Source: Phycicoccus duodecadis (GTDB lineage Bacteria > Actinomycetota > Actinomycetes > Actinomycetales > Dermatophilaceae). Taken from it: a DNA stretch of 64,000 bases. The stretch lies in the NCBI RefSeq assembly GCF_002846495.1, contig NZ_PJNE01000001.1:682001-746000 (forward strand). Reading direction: 5' to 3'. Below the pieces are notes generated by a model, which was not told the origin of the DNA, did no database searches, and worked only from the letters and a program-made list of their open reading frames with translations. The position numbers and the translations under genes are program-made. Within the stretch, counting starts at the first letter, position 1; each line of letters starts with the position of its first letter. This document shows, in pieces, positions 36,474 to 48,805 of the stretch.

Positions 36474-37418
36474 TCAGCCGGTGGGGACGAACCAGAGCAG
36501 GAGCGCCCAGGCGACCGGGGCCACCACGACGAGCGAGTCGAGGCGGTCCATCAGGCCGCCGTGCCCCGGCAGCACCGAACCCATGTCCTTGATGCCGAGG
36601 TCGCGCTTGATGCTGGACTCGATGAGGTCGCCCAGAGTGGCCGCACCGGCCGTCACGGCACCGAGGACGGCCCCGGCCCACCACGGCCCCGACAACAGCA
36701 GCGGCAGCGCGACCGCGCCGATGACGGCGCAGGTGAGCACCGAGCCGGCGAAGCCCTCCCAGGACTTCTTGGGGCTGAGCGAGGGCGCCATCGGGTGCTT
36801 GCCGAAGGCCACCCCCACCGCGTAGCCGCCGATGTCGGAGAACACCGTGACCAGGACGAAGGTGATGATGCGCAGCCGACCGTCGGGGGCCGCCAGCATC
36901 AGCGAGGCGAAGCCGCCGAGGAACGCGGGGTAGAACGCGACGAGGCTGGAGGCGGCGAGGTCGCGGGCCGCCCCGGCCAGGCCGTCGGCCGCGCGCCAGA
37001 CGAGCATCCCCACGATGGTCAGCCCGAAGGTGACGACCAGGGCCTCGGCACCGCGCAGGTAGGCCGAGGCCAGCATCCCGACCGTGCCCAGCACCAACGG
37101 CACCAGCGGCACCGACATGCCCTTGGCGGCCACGCCGCGGCGGACCTCCCAGGCCCCGATGCTCACCGCTGCGGCCACCACGACCAGGAAGGCGCGGGCG
37201 TCGAGCGCGAGGGTGCCGATGACCAGGGCGCCGAGCAGCAGCCCGACGCCGATGGCGGCCCGCAGGTCGCGACCGGCCCGCGGACCGCGGCGGGCCGGTT
37301 CGGGAGCCCCGGTCGACTCGGAGGTCGCGCCCCCGCTCGCGCCCTCGGCGGTCGCCGGAGCGACCACCGGGCCGTCGGTGCCGGGGGTCTCGGAGAGGGC
37401 GCTCGCAGGGTCGGGCAT
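36474..37418 (-). CDS. cdsA: Phosphatidate cytidylyltransferase
   Basis: A 314-residue membrane enzyme that makes CDP-diacylglycerol from phosphatidic acid and CTP, the branch point of phospholipid synthesis. The CDS signature is present near the C-terminus (SIKRDLGIKDMGSVLPGHGG, then LMDRLDSL). About eight hydrophobic segments follow an acidic/Ala-rich N-terminal extension of about 65 residues. It starts 7 nt after frr, in the usual actinobacterial pyrH-frr-cdsA order. Confidence 0.95.
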   Translation of the reverse strand: MPDPASALSETPGTDGPVVAPATAEGASGGATSESTGAPEPARRGPRAGRDLRAAIGVGLLLGALVIGTLALDARAFLVVVAAAVSIGAWEVRRGVAAKGMSVPLVPLVLGTVGMLASAYLRGAEALVVTFGLTIVGMLVWRAADGLAGAARDLAASSLVAFYPAFLGGFASLMLAAPDGRLRIITFVLVTVFSDIGGYAVGVAFGKHPMAPSLSPKKSWEGFAGSVLTCAVIGAVALPLLLSGPWWAGAVLGAVTAGAATLGDLIESSIKRDLGIKDMGSVLPGHGGLMDRLDSLVVVAPVAWALLLWFVPTG

Positions 37419-37425
37419 CGGGCGG

Positions 37426-37983
37426 TCAGACCTCGAGGAGCTCGGCTTCCTTGCCCTTCAGGAGCTCGTCGATCTGGTCGACGTGCTTCTTGGTGACCGA
37501 CTCGAGCTCCTTCTCGGCGCGCGAGCCCTCGTCCTCGCCGACCTCGCCGTCCTTGACCAGCTTCTCGAGCGTGGTCTTGGCCGAGCGCCGGATGTTGCGG
37601 ATGGAGACCTTGGCCTCCTCGGCCTCGACGTTGGCCATCTTCACGTACTCGCGGCGGCGCTCCTGGGTGAGCTGGGGCATCACGCAGCGGATGATGGTGC
37701 CGTCGTTGCTGGGGTTGACCCCGAGGTCGGCCTGCTGGATCGCCTTCTCGATGGCGTGCATCGAGGACTTGTCGAACGGGCTGATGATGATGGTGCGCGC
37801 CTCGGGCGTCTGGAACGAGGCCAGCTGCTGCAGCGGGGTGGGAGCGCCGTAGTAGTCGACGGTGATCTTCTGGAACATCCCCGGGTGGGCGCGGCCGGTG
37901 CGGATGCCCGCGAAGCTCTCCTTGGCGACCTCGACGGCCTTCTCCATCTTCTCCTCGGCCTCGAACAAGGTCTCGTCGATCAT
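37426..37983 (-). CDS. frr: Ribosome recycling factor
   Basis: A 185-residue RRF of standard length. It splits post-termination ribosomes with EF-G. Family segments seen: [45 protein letters not shown] and the C-terminal KEAELLEV. A 131-nt gap containing a 7-bp GC hairpin (38006-38023) separates it from pyrH. Confidence 0.97.
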   Translation of the reverse strand: MIDETLFEAEEKMEKAVEVAKESFAGIRTGRAHPGMFQKITVDYYGAPTPLQQLASFQTPEARTIIISPFDKSSMHAIEKAIQQADLGVNPSNDGTIIRCVMPQLTQERRREYVKMANVEAEEAKVSIRNIRRSAKTTLEKLVKDGEVGEDEGSRAEKELESVTKKHVDQIDELLKGKEAELLEV

Positions 37984-38005
37984 CGCGGCGCTTCTCCTTC
38001 GGTCG

Positions 38006-38023
38006 GCGCCGCGTGCGCGGCGC
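38006..38023 (-). terminator. Short GC hairpin between pyrH and frr (weak attenuator candidate)
   Basis: GCGCCGC and GCGGCGC form a 7-bp stem with a four-base loop, without a U-tract. It could modulate read-through from pyrH into frr. Confidence 0.25.
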
Positions 38024-38113
38024 TGCGGGTCCAGTCTGTCAAACGTTCGGGCGGGGCGGGGCGGGCGGCCGGGTGGGTCGGGGGCGGGTGCCGTCGGCGC
38101 GGGGTGGGCCGGG

Positions 38114-38872
38114 TCAGCTCGCGGAGACCAGGGTGCCGATGCGCTCGCCCCGCAGCGCGCGGGTGATGTTGCCCTCGCCCTCCATGCCGAACACGACCAT
38201 GGGCAGCTTGTTGTCCATGCAGAGGCTGAACGCGGCGGCGTCGACGACCTTCAGGCCGGTGCGCAGCGCCTCCTCGAAGGTGACCTCGTCGAGCTTGCGG
38301 GCCTCGGGGTGAGTGCGCGGGTCGGCGTCGTAGACCCCGTCGACCCCGCTCTTGCTCATCAGGACCGCGTCGCACTGGCACTCGAGCGCCCGCTGCGCGC
38401 TGACGGTGTCGGTGGAGAAGTACGGCATCCCGGCGCCCGCGCCGAAGATGACGACCCGGCCCTTCTCGAGGTGGCGGATGGCGCGGCGCGGGATGTACGG
38501 CTCGGCGACCTGGCCCATCGTGATGGCGGTCTGCACCCGGGTGTCGACGTCCTCCTTCTCGAGGAAGTCCTGCAGCGCCAGGCAGTTCATCACGGTGCCG
38601 AGCATCCCGATGTAGTCGGCCCGCGCCCGCTCCATGCCCTTCTGCTGCAGCTCGGCACCGCGGAAGAAGTTGCCGCCACCGACGACGATGGCGACCTCGA
38701 TCCCCTCGCGCACGGCGTCGGCGATCTGGCGGGCGATGCCGCGCACGACGTCGGGGTCGACGCCCACGCGGCCGCCGCCGAAGACCTCGCCGGAGAGCTT
38801 GAGGAGGACGCGGCGCGGGCGGTCGGGGGTGCGGTCCGGCACGGAGGCCAGGGTGGCGGCGGGCGTGGTCAC
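38114..38872 (-). CDS. pyrH: UMP kinase
   Basis: A 252-residue amino-acid-kinase-fold enzyme that phosphorylates UMP to UDP. Family segments: [27 protein letters not shown], the [16 protein letters not shown] stretch and [19 protein letters not shown]. The GTG at 38872 has AGGAGG upstream at good spacing; an Ala/Thr-rich 18-residue N-terminal extension precedes the core. It sits between tsf and frr, as usual, apart from the inserted ABC-F gene and a small gene. Confidence 0.95.
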   Translation of the reverse strand: MTTPAATLASVPDRTPDRPRRVLLKLSGEVFGGGRVGVDPDVVRGIARQIADAVREGIEVAIVVGGGNFFRGAELQQKGMERARADYIGMLGTVMNCLALQDFLEKEDVDTRVQTAITMGQVAEPYIPRRAIRHLEKGRVVIFGAGAGMPYFSTDTVSAQRALECQCDAVLMSKSGVDGVYDADPRTHPEARKLDEVTFEEALRTGLKVVDAAAFSLCMDNKLPMVVFGMEGEGNITRALRGERIGTLVSAS

Positions 38873-38978
38873 GGTGGGCCTCCTCGTGGGCGTGCGCAGC
38901 GGTCGACCGATCCTGTCACACCGCGCGGGTCGGCAACGAACCGGGAAACGGGCGCCCAGCGCGGGCCGGGGGGCCCGG

Positions 38979-39197
38979 TCAGGGCCAGAACGCCCCGTTG
39001 CGGAGCATGAACTCGGTCTCGGTGTCACGGCCGCCGCGGGGGTCACGCGCCGGCTCGACCGGCTGGGTGGTGACCATCTCGTCGGGGCCCACCCGCGGCA
39101 GGTCCACGTGCACCCGGTGCGCCAGGTGCTCGCGGCTCTCGGGCTCGGCTGCGGGCTCGTGCGCCCCGTCGGTCACGGGGTGCGGCTGCTCGTCCAT
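38979..39197 (-). CDS. Small acidic hypothetical protein (72 aa)
   Basis: A 72-residue frame with a good ribosome site (GGAGG, seven bases before the ATG). The composition is charged and proline-containing without a membrane segment, and it ends in [16 protein letters not shown], which looks like a short structured motif. No family is recognised. It lies alone between pyrH and the divergent ABC-F gene. Confidence 0.55.
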   Translation of the reverse strand: MDEQPHPVTDGAHEPAAEPESREHLAHRVHVDLPRVGPDEMVTTQPVEPARDPRGGRDTETEFMLRNGAFWP

Positions 39198-39245
39198 GGG
39201 CCACCTCCGAGGCCAGTATGCGCCGAGGACCTAGGCTCTCCCCCG

Positions 39246-40868
<1,623 letters not shown>

Positions 40869-40881
40869 GGCGGGCACGACG

Positions 40882-40913
40882 ACGCCGCCCCCGGGAGGTC
40901 CCGGGGGCGGCGT
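40882..40913. terminator. Bidirectional terminator hairpin between ABC-F and tsf
   Basis: A perfect 15-bp GC-rich stem joins 40882-40896 and 40899-40913. It sits in the 74-bp gap between two convergent stop codons. No long U-tract is present on either strand. Confidence 0.7.
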
Positions 40914-40942
40914 TCGTGGTGGCGCTGCGAGCAGCGCGCGGC

Positions 40943-41773
40943 TCAGCTGCCGACGCGGTAGCGCGCGAAGCCGGTGGCCTGGGCGCCGGCCTCGTCGAGG
41001 ATCTTGCCGACGGTCTTCTTGGCGTCCTTGGCGAACGGCTGCTCGAGCAGGACGTTCTCCTTGAAGAAGCCGTTGACCCGGCCCTCGACGATCTTCGGGA
41101 GGGCGGCCTCGGGCTTGCCCTCCTCCTTGGCGGTGGCCTCGGCGACGCGGCGCTCGTTCTCGACCGTCGCGGCGTCGATCTCGTCGCGGGAGAGGACGCT
41201 CGGGCTGAACGCCGCGATGTGCATCGCGACGTCGCGGGCCGTGGTGTCGTCGCCACCGGTGGTGGCCACCAGGACACCGATCTGCGCGGGCAGGTCGGGG
41301 CTGGTCTTGTGCAGGTAGGAGACGACGTGCTCGCCCTCGAGGCGGGAGACCCGCTTGACCTCGATCTTCTCGCCGATGGTGGCGTTGGCCTCGTCGAGGA
41401 GGTCCTTGACCGACTTGCCGTCCTCCAGCGTGGAGGCCAGCAGCGCGTCGGCGTCGGCCGCCTTGGTGGCGACCGCCTGGGTCAGGACCTGCTCGGCCAG
41501 GGCGCCGAAACGCTCGCCCTTGGCCACGAAGTCGGTCTCGCAGAGGACCTCGACGAGGGTGCCCTCGCCGTCGCCGGCCCGCGCGGTGACCAGCCCGTTG
41601 GAGGTCGTACGACCCTCGCGCTTGGTCACGCCCTTCTGCCCCTTGACGCGGAGGATCTCCTCGGCCTTGGCCATGTCGCCGTCGGCCTCGTCGAGAGCCT
41701 TCTTGACGTCCATCATGCCGGCCGCGGTCTTCTCGCGGAGCGCCTTGATGTCAGCGGCGGTGTAGTTCGCCAT
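40943..41773 (-). CDS. tsf: Elongation factor Ts
   Basis: A 276-residue EF-Ts, the nucleotide exchange factor for EF-Tu. The N-terminal UBA-like domain reads ADIKALREKTAAGMMDVKKA, with LVEVLCETDFVAKGERF as the core signature. It is about 40 nt downstream of rpsB in the standard rpsB-tsf operon and ends at the bidirectional terminator. Confidence 0.97.
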   Translation of the reverse strand: MANYTAADIKALREKTAAGMMDVKKALDEADGDMAKAEEILRVKGQKGVTKREGRTTSNGLVTARAGDGEGTLVEVLCETDFVAKGERFGALAEQVLTQAVATKAADADALLASTLEDGKSVKDLLDEANATIGEKIEVKRVSRLEGEHVVSYLHKTSPDLPAQIGVLVATTGGDDTTARDVAMHIAAFSPSVLSRDEIDAATVENERRVAEATAKEEGKPEAALPKIVEGRVNGFFKENVLLEQPFAKDAKKTVGKILDEAGAQATGFARYRVGS

Positions 41774-41813
41774 GGGTACCTATCGCTCTTTCGTTCGTGT
41801 CGGGAGGTGTGGG

Positions 41814-42881
41814 TCAGGCCTTCTCGGCCGGGGCGTCCTCGGCCGCGGGGGCCTCGGTGGTCTCGGCGGCCGGAGCCTCGGTGGCCGCGGTGGCCTCGGC
41901 GACCGGAGCCTCGGTGGTCTCGGCGGCCGGAGCCTCGGTGGCCTCGTCGGCCGGAGCCTCGGTGGCCTCGTCGGCCGGAGCCTCGGTGGTCTCGGCGGCC
42001 GGAGCCTCGGTGGTCTCGGCCGCGGCGGCCTCGACCTCGGTGGCCTCGGGCGCCGGGGCGGCGGCGGTCTCGCCGGCCTCGGGAGCGACCTGCTCGGCCG
42101 TCTGGGCGGCCTCGCCGGCGAGGAGCTCGCGCTCCCACTCGGCCAGGGGCTCGTCCGGGGTGCCGGCCTGCTCGCCCTCGGTGCGGGCACCGGAGCGCTG
42201 CATGAGGCCGTCGGCGACGGCGTCGGCGATGACCCGGGTGAGCAGCGTGACGGAGCGGATCGCGTCGTCGTTGCCGGGGATCTTGTAGTCGACCTCGTCG
42301 GGGTCGCAGTTGGTGTCGAGGATGGCGATGACCGGCAGGTTCAGCTTGCGGGCCTCGTCGACGGCGAGGTGCTCCTTCTTGGTGTCGACGATCCACACGG
42401 CGGAGGGCACGCGGGACATCGAGCGGATGCCGCCCAGGGTCTTCTCGAGCTTGTCCTTCTCGCGCTTCATCATGAGGAGCTCCTTCTTCGTGCGGCCCGA
42501 ACCGGCCACGTCGTCGAAGTTGATCTCCTCGAGCTCCTTGAGGCGGGTCAGCCGCTTGGAGATCGTCTGGAAGTTGGTGAGCATGCCACCGAGCCAGCGG
42601 TGGTTGACGTACGGCATCCCGACCCGGGTCGCCTGCTCGGCGATGGGCTCCTGCGCCTGACGCTTGGTGCCGACGAAGAGGATGGTGCCGCCGTGGGCGA
42701 CGGTCTCCTTGACGAACTCGTAGGCGTTGTTGATGTAGGTCACCGACTGCTGCAGGTCGATGATGTAGATGCCGTTGCGCTCGGTCATGATGAAGCGCTT
42801 CATCTTGGGGTTCCAGCGACGGGTCTGGTGCCCGAAGTGGACGCCGCTCTCGAGGAGCTGGCGCATGGTGACGACGGCCAT
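41814..42881 (-). CDS. rpsB: 30S ribosomal protein S2 with long repetitive acidic C-terminal tail
   Basis: A 355-residue S2. The core (about residues 1-250) is normal: [59 protein letters not shown]. The last ~100 residues are an Ala/Glu/Thr/Pro-rich tail containing seven copies of an octad like AETTEAPA. S2 binds the 30S platform and is needed for initiation. The ATG at 42881 is preceded by AAGGAG. The tail is far longer than in most bacteria; actinobacterial S2 often has some extension, but this degree of exact repetition is notable. Confidence 0.97.
   Translation of the reverse strand: MAVVTMRQLLESGVHFGHQTRRWNPKMKRFIMTERNGIYIIDLQQSVTYINNAYEFVKETVAHGGTILFVGTKRQAQEPIAEQATRVGMPYVNHRWLGGMLTNFQTISKRLTRLKELEEINFDDVAGSGRTKKELLMMKREKDKLEKTLGGIRSMSRVPSAVWIVDTKKEHLAVDEARKLNLPVIAILDTNCDPDEVDYKIPGNDDAIRSVTLLTRVIADAVADGLMQRSGARTEGEQAGTPDEPLAEWERELLAGEAAQTAEQVAPEAGETAAAPAPEATEVEAAAAETTEAPAAETTEAPADEATEAPADEATEAPAAETTEAPVAEATAATEAPAAETTEAPAAEDAPAEKA
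41844..42020 (-). repeat. Tandem 24-bp coding repeat in the rpsB tail
   Basis: Seven units of 24 bp (one of 33 bp) encode AETTEAPA or DEATEAPA octads. The units are nearly identical in DNA, which suggests recent slippage and a length that may vary between strains. Confidence 0.85.
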
Positions 42882-43173
42882 CGTCGTTCTCCTTGCTCTG
42901 TGGTTGTCAGTTGAGTCGGTGGGGACCTGGCCCGCGAACGGGTGGCCCCACCTGCCTGGCGCCTGACGCGACCCCGGACGGATGCCGTGCCGACCCGAGG
43001 GTCGAGCACCCGCCACTGCCGTGGTGCGCCCCTGCTCGGAGAAGTCCTCGTCGCAGGAGGTGGACGCGCGAATTTCGGCTCCCGCGTGAGATCGCGGAGG
43101 CCATCGGACATGCTACGGCGGCGGGGCCCTCGGCACGAAATCGCGCGGGCCCGGCGGGTAGGGTCGCGTGCTC
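42882..43173. promoter_or_regulatory. Divergent promoter region of rpsB and the MFS gene
   Basis: A 292-bp region with no gene. It must hold the rpsB promoter and leader on the minus strand. Facing the other way, TAGGGT at 43159-43164 is a -10-like hexamer 9 nt before the GTG at 43174. I see no clear ribosomal-protein leader structure. Confidence 0.5.
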
Positions 43174-44406
43174 GTGGGACGGCTGACCGACATCATCGCG
43201 CCCCCGCGCATGGGGACCGCGTTCCGCTGGAACCTCGCCTCCTCGTGGGTGGGCCAGGTGGGCGACGGCATCGCGCTGGCCGCGGGTCCGTTGCTCGTCG
43301 CGACCCAGACCCGCTCCCCCGTCCTCATCGCGGCCGCCGCGGTGGTGCAGCGGCTGCCCGGACTGGCCGTCGGTCTCTACGCGGGGGCCGTCGCCGACCG
43401 GGTCGACCGGCGGCGCGTGGTCATCGTCGCCAACCTGGCGCGCCTCCTGGCCCTCGTGGCCCTCGTGACCGCGCTGCTCACGGGCACCCTCTCGATCGGG
43501 CTGCTGCTCGGGCTGTTGCTTCTCGTCGGCACGGCCGAGGTCTTCGCCGACACCGGGTGGCGCGCCATCCTGCCGATGATCGTCGACCCGGCGGACCTCG
43601 GGCTGGCCAACGCCCGCCAGATGTCCGGCTTCCTCGTGGCCAACCAGCTCATCGGGCCGGCGGTCGGGGCGGCGCTGTTCGCCCTCGGCTCGGCGGTCCC
43701 GTTCGGGGTGCACGTGCTCAGCCTGCTGCTGGCGGTGGCGCTCTTCTCGCGCGTCGAGCTGCCCGCCGCCGGGGCCGGGCGGCCCGCGCAGCACGCGGGG
43801 CGCGACATCCTCGACGGCCTGCGCTGGATCCGGCACCACGCGGCCGTCCGCACCCTGACCCTGGTGATCCTGGTCTTCAACATCACCTGGGGTGCGCCGT
43901 GGGGGGTGCTGGTCTACTGGGCCCAGGAGCGGCTGGGCGTCGGACCCGTGGGGTTCGGGCTCCTGACGACGGCCTCGGCGGTGGGCGGCATCGCGTCGGT
44001 CCTGGCCTACGGGTGGCTCGAGCGGCGCATACCCCTGGGGCGGCTGATGAAGGCGTGCCTCACGCTGGAGGTGCTCACCCACCTGGCGCTGGCCCTCACC
44101 ACGTCGTGGGTCGTGGCGATGGCGGTCATGGCGATGTTCGGCGCGTACGCGTTCGTGTGGGCGTCGCTGAGCTCAGCGGTGCGTCAACGGGCGACGCCAC
44201 AGGAGTACCAGGGGCGCGTGGGCTCGGTGTACTGGGTGGGGCTGGTCGGCGGGCTCCTCGTCGGGCAGGCGCTCGGCGGCGTCATCGCCGACCGGTTCGG
44301 GGCGGCGGCGCCCTTCTGGTTCGCCTTCGCCGGAGCGGGGTTGACCCTGGTGCTGGTCTGGCGCCGCCTCGACCTCATCGCGCACGCCGACGCGGCCGAG
44401 GTGTGA
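43174..44406 (+). CDS. MFS transporter (DHA3/enterobactin-exporter-like)
   Basis: A 410-residue transporter with about 12 hydrophobic segments and the loop GAVADRVDRRRVV between helices 2 and 3, characteristic of MFS. The overall pattern (FRWNLASSWVGQVGDGIALA, VFADTGWRAILPMIVDP) fits the DHA3 drug/siderophore efflux group. The start at GTG 43174 is suggested by the upstream TAGGGT; GTG 43168 is also in frame. It is monocistronic and convergent with the secreted protein gene (6 nt between stops). Substrate unknown. Confidence 0.87.
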   Translation: MGRLTDIIAPPRMGTAFRWNLASSWVGQVGDGIALAAGPLLVATQTRSPVLIAAAAVVQRLPGLAVGLYAGAVADRVDRRRVVIVANLARLLALVALVTALLTGTLSIGLLLGLLLLVGTAEVFADTGWRAILPMIVDPADLGLANARQMSGFLVANQLIGPAVGAALFALGSAVPFGVHVLSLLLAVALFSRVELPAAGAGRPAQHAGRDILDGLRWIRHHAAVRTLTLVILVFNITWGAPWGVLVYWAQERLGVGPVGFGLLTTASAVGGIASVLAYGWLERRIPLGRLMKACLTLEVLTHLALALTTSWVVAMAVMAMFGAYAFVWASLSSAVRQRATPQEYQGRVGSVYWVGLVGGLLVGQALGGVIADRFGAAAPFWFAFAGAGLTLVLVWRRLDLIAHADAAEV

Positions 44407-44412
44407 CCGGCG

Positions 44413-45360
44413 TCAGCCCCCGGGCGGCGTGGCCTCGAGCAGCCGGGGGAAGGTGATGTGGAAGGGGTCGGTGGCCGGCTCGGTCCACGGCCCCACGGTG
44501 GTGACGGTCGTCGACGTGCCGCGCAGCGCACCGACGCCGTACTCGTGGGCGGTGTGCGTGTCGGCGTCGACGCCCACGACCCGGGCCGCGGTGCGGGAGG
44601 CCGCCGGCACGCTGTGCAGTGCCTCGAACGCTCCCCAACCGCGGGTGCGCAGCCGGGTGGAGGTGGCCGACAGCCCCGGCCCGGTCGTGGGCACCGTGAC
44701 GGCCGACAGCGCGCCGTTGGTGGTGGTCACCAGCAGGACGTCGGCGCGCGGACCCGTGGAGTACAGCGCCATGGTGCGCACCCCGGTGAACCCCGGCTGC
44801 GCGCCCGCGGAGCGCACGGTGCGGCCGTCGGCGCTGCGCGTGTAGCGGCGCAGGACCCCGTCGGTGCCGATGCCGTAGAACCGGCCACTCCAGCTGTACG
44901 TGCTCTGCGCCACGGTCCCTCCGGTCGTCTGCGCGGCGTCGGTGAGCAGCCGCATCGAGCCCCAGCCGTGACCGCCCAGGGCGGTGTGGATGGCGGTGCG
45001 CGACGGGGTGTCGCCCACCATCACGAGTAGGTAGCGGAGCTCGGTGAGCTCCAGCGCGCCTCCCACCACGGACAGGAGCTGGAGCCGCTCGAGGGTGCCG
45101 CCGGTGTTGTAGTGCACGTAGTACAGACCGTCCGAGACCGCGGTCGGCAGCACCGGGAAGGCCCCCGGGATGTCCATGGTCCCGGACCGGTCGGAGGTAC
45201 GGGGCAGCGAGGTCGTCGACCCGTCGGCGCCGACGGCCACCACGTCCCTCGGGCTGACGTCGGCCGTCGCGGGCCCGGCGGTCAGGGTGGCCGCCCCGGT
45301 CGTGGCCAGCACCGCGACGATCCCCATCAGAGCCCGCGTGCTCGTGCGCATCGTGCCCAT
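44413..45360 (-). CDS. Secreted beta-propeller-like protein, function unknown
   Basis: A 315-residue protein with a signal peptide (RTSTRALMGIVAVLATTGAA, cleavage near AGPATA). The mature part consists of several repeats of about 45 residues with the form G-x-G-W-G-[SA]-x-x-x-L and FYGIGTDGVLRRYTR, reminiscent of tachylectin-type or WD-like propellers that bind carbohydrate. No catalytic motif is visible. The ATG at 45360 has GGAGG ten bases upstream. It is probably extracellular; ligand binding is inference. Confidence 0.7.
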   Translation of the reverse strand: MGTMRTSTRALMGIVAVLATTGAATLTAGPATADVSPRDVVAVGADGSTTSLPRTSDRSGTMDIPGAFPVLPTAVSDGLYYVHYNTGGTLERLQLLSVVGGALELTELRYLLVMVGDTPSRTAIHTALGGHGWGSMRLLTDAAQTTGGTVAQSTYSWSGRFYGIGTDGVLRRYTRSADGRTVRSAGAQPGFTGVRTMALYSTGPRADVLLVTTTNGALSAVTVPTTGPGLSATSTRLRTRGWGAFEALHSVPAASRTAARVVGVDADTHTAHEYGVGALRGTSTTVTTVGPWTEPATDPFHITFPRLLEATPPGG

Positions 45361-45493
45361 CGTGTGCCTCCACGGTCCGTGCACCGGGCGGAGGCGACCC
45401 GTCCGGCGACCGCCGCCGACGGTACTCCCGTCCGCTGCCGCCGGCCAGGGGCGAGGCCCGCCCCGCGGAGCCGCAGGAGGGCCCCGCGGTCGC

Positions 45494-45499
45494 TAGCCT
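45494..45499 (+). promoter_or_regulatory. -10 element (TAGCCT) of a probable leaderless promoter
   Basis: TAGCCT ends six bases before the ATG at 45506. Confidence 0.45.
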
Positions 45500-45505
45500 G
45501 CCGGG

Positions 45506-46693
<1,188 letters not shown>

Positions 46694-46715
46694 GGGGCCC
46701 CTCGACCGCGACGAC

Positions 46716-46753
46716 CGTCCACAGGGGCCGCCCCCGGTTCTCGCCGTCCACAG
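46716..46753. promoter_or_regulatory. Paired CGTCCACAG motif (29-bp spacing) upstream of the M23 peptidase gene
   Basis: CGTCCACAG begins at 46716 and again at 46745. The second copy ends 51 bases before the ATG at 46804. The same pair, with the same 29-bp spacing and the same distance to the start, lies before yraN at 52944-52981. The shared core resembles a DnaA-box half (TCCACA), but the fixed geometry suggests a promoter-linked operator. Confidence 0.5.
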
Positions 46754-46803
46754 ATCGTCCGGTGCGGCTGGCGCCGACCCCCGTGCCCCCGGACCGTGGT
46801 GCC

Positions 46804-47460
46804 ATGGCCCTCCTCCACCTCCTCTCCGCCGCGGCCGCCGCGGCCGCGGGTACCGCTGTGGTCCTGGCGGCCCCCGCCGCGCCCGGGCCGGCTCCCTCGG
46901 CACCGGTGCCGGCGGCCGCTGCGCCCGGGGCGGCGGTGGCTGCGCCCGGGGCGGCGGTGGCGGACGCCGGCCCCTCACGCGTGCTCGCGGACCCGTCCCG
47001 CGGTCCCGCGCGGGCCGGGCCGGGGGCCGCTGCGTCGGCCGGGGTCCACCGGTGGCGCTGGCCGGTGCCGGCGGCCTCCCCCGTCCTGCGCCCCTTCCGG
47101 GCCCCGCCGAGCCCATGGGCCGCGGGTCACCGTGGGCTCGACCTCGGAGCCACGGCCGGCGTGCTCGTCCGGGCGGTCGAGAGCGGGGTCGTCACCCACG
47201 CGGGGCGCCTGGCCGGGCGCGGCACCGTGACCATCACCCACGGCGACGGTCTGCGCAGCACGTACGAGCCGGTGTCTCCGCTCGTGGCTGAGGGGCAGAC
47301 GGTGTCGGTGGGCGACCCGGTCGGCCGGCTCGAGGCCGCCGCGGGGCACTGCGGGGCGCGGGCCTGTCTCCACCTGGGTGCGCGGCAGCGCGCGGGGTAC
47401 CTCGACCCGTGGCCGCTGCTCGCCGGTGGCCGCGTGCGGTTGCTGCCCCGGCCGCCGTGA
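46804..47460 (+). CDS. M23 family peptidase, exported
   Basis: A 218-residue protein: an Ala-rich N-terminal export segment, an Ala/Pro/Gly linker (to about residue 80), and a C-terminal LytM/M23 domain with zinc ligands in HRGLDLGA and CLHLGAR. M23 enzymes cut peptidoglycan cross-bridges or act as amidase activators. THGDGLRSTYEP and GDPVGRLE are standard domain segments. The first metal His lies before the D (GHRGLDLG), so the site appears intact. Actinobacteria commonly carry such a gene near rpsB-tsf. A paired CGTCCACAG motif lies upstream. Confidence 0.87.
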   Translation: MALLHLLSAAAAAAAGTAVVLAAPAAPGPAPSAPVPAAAAPGAAVAAPGAAVADAGPSRVLADPSRGPARAGPGAAASAGVHRWRWPVPAASPVLRPFRAPPSPWAAGHRGLDLGATAGVLVRAVESGVVTHAGRLAGRGTVTITHGDGLRSTYEPVSPLVAEGQTVSVGDPVGRLEAAAGHCGARACLHLGARQRAGYLDPWPLLAGGRVRLLPRPP

Positions 47461-47581
47461 CCGCGCCCCGGTCCTCCGTCGCCCCACGCAGGATGGACGC
47501 GGCGGCAGGCGCGGTCGGCGCACTCGCCGAGCACGGGCACATCCGGCGGAGCGGGACCGTTCCGCGGAGCCCCTGCTCGGG

Positions 47582-48805
47582 TCAGACGCCGCCGACCGGG
47601 GCAGCCGGAGCGGCGGTCAGGGCGAGGCGCGAGAGCTGGGCGTCGAGGGTGCCGGCCGACGCCGAGGGGTTCCCCCGCGTGACCCACCAGGTCGTCGCGA
47701 CGACGACCACGAGCAGGACGGCGGCCGCGAGCGCCAGCAGGCGTCGCTGCCGACCGCGCCGCTCGGCCAGCCGGGCGGCGCGCCGTGCCCCGGCTCTGCT
47801 CTCGCGCCCGGTGCCGTCGTCGGACCCCCCACCGGAGCGCTCGCCGGCGGCGGCCCGCGCGGGCTTCGGCAGGCGACGGACCCCGGAGGACCCTCCGTGC
47901 CGCCCGCCGCGGCGCACGGGATCGAGGGCGCCGGGGGATGTCGCCTCGTCGGCGGCCAGCTGGTCGGGCAGCGGGGCGCCCCCGGTGTGCCCCTCGTCGG
48001 GAGGGTCGAGCCGGCTCGCGGTCAGCTCGTCGTGGGCGGAAGGACGCGAGGCCTCGGCGGTCGCGTCCGAGCCCTCGTGCCGGTCGACGGCCGGGCCGGC
48101 CTCCTCCGAGGAGTCGGCAGCCGCGGTCGGGGTCACCGGCGGCTCCTCGGCCGGTCGCTCGGGCTCGGCCGAGCCCGTGGAGGCAGCCTCCGGAGCAGGT
48201 CCGGCCGGTCCGGCAGGGCCGGCCGGTTCGGCCGGCGGCGGCGGGGTCGCGACCGGGGCGCCGGTCGGGGCACCCGAGTGCTCGTCCGGCGACGCGGCCT
48301 CGGGCCACCCGAGCCCGGCGTCTCCGGGGCCACCCCCCGCCTCGGCCGGTGCGGGCTCCTCGGAGCGACGCGCCCGGTCGGCCAGTGGCGCTGAGGTGGC
48401 ATCCGCTGTGGTCCGGGTGAGGGGCGCAGCGTCGGCCGTGGGCCCGTCCGCGAGACCGGGCGCCGCGAGCGGCTCCGCGGTGCCCGCGCCGTCGGAGGGT
48501 GCCGCGAGGTGGGGCGTGGCGCTTGCGCCGGCGACCACCTCGGGCCGGGTCGACCCCGGCGTTCGACGGGGCCAGCCCAGCCGGTCGGGCCGGTCGGGGC
48601 GGGTCTTGGGCTCGACGTAGAGCCGTCGGAACTCCGAGACCCATTCGGGGATGTCGGTGTAGCCGGCGGGCCGGTCGCCGTCCGAGCCGGGGCGGCCGAC
48701 GGGCTCGGCATCCGGGCGGCGCCCGACCGTGGAGCCGTTGATGTGCACGCGACGCGGCTGGTCGCCTCTGTCCTCCGCGGCGTCGAACCGCTCGTCCTCA
48801 GGCAC
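47582..48805 (-). CDS. Pro/Ala-rich single-pass membrane protein of unknown function
   Basis: A 407-residue protein with a mostly disordered, Pro/Ala/Glu-rich cytoplasmic N-terminus. Near the C-terminus are a basic stretch and one membrane helix ([19 protein letters not shown]), followed by about 30 outside residues. A collagen-like [12 protein letters not shown] run occurs in the middle. A short ordered-looking part ([20 protein letters not shown]) is near the N-terminus. The GTG at 48805 overlaps the xerC stop by 8 nt, so it is translationally coupled to the recombinase. No family is recognised. Confidence 0.7.
   Translation of the reverse strand: MPEDERFDAAEDRGDQPRRVHINGSTVGRRPDAEPVGRPGSDGDRPAGYTDIPEWVSEFRRLYVEPKTRPDRPDRLGWPRRTPGSTRPEVVAGASATPHLAAPSDGAGTAEPLAAPGLADGPTADAAPLTRTTADATSAPLADRARRSEEPAPAEAGGGPGDAGLGWPEAASPDEHSGAPTGAPVATPPPPAEPAGPAGPAGPAPEAASTGSAEPERPAEEPPVTPTAAADSSEEAGPAVDRHEGSDATAEASRPSAHDELTASRLDPPDEGHTGGAPLPDQLAADEATSPGALDPVRRGGRHGGSSGVRRLPKPARAAAGERSGGGSDDGTGRESRAGARRAARLAERRGRQRRLLALAAAVLLVVVVATTWWVTRGNPSASAGTLDAQLSRLALTAAPAAPVGGV

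Noticed and set aside
41844..42020. Tandem repeats that could suggest a CRISPR array
   Set aside because: The repeats are contiguous without spacers, in frame, and encode the S2 tail.
46716..46753. DnaA boxes / replication origin
   Set aside because: The TCCACA cores resemble DnaA-box halves, but there are only two, there is no dnaA/dnaN context or AT-rich unwinding element, and the same pair lies before yraN.
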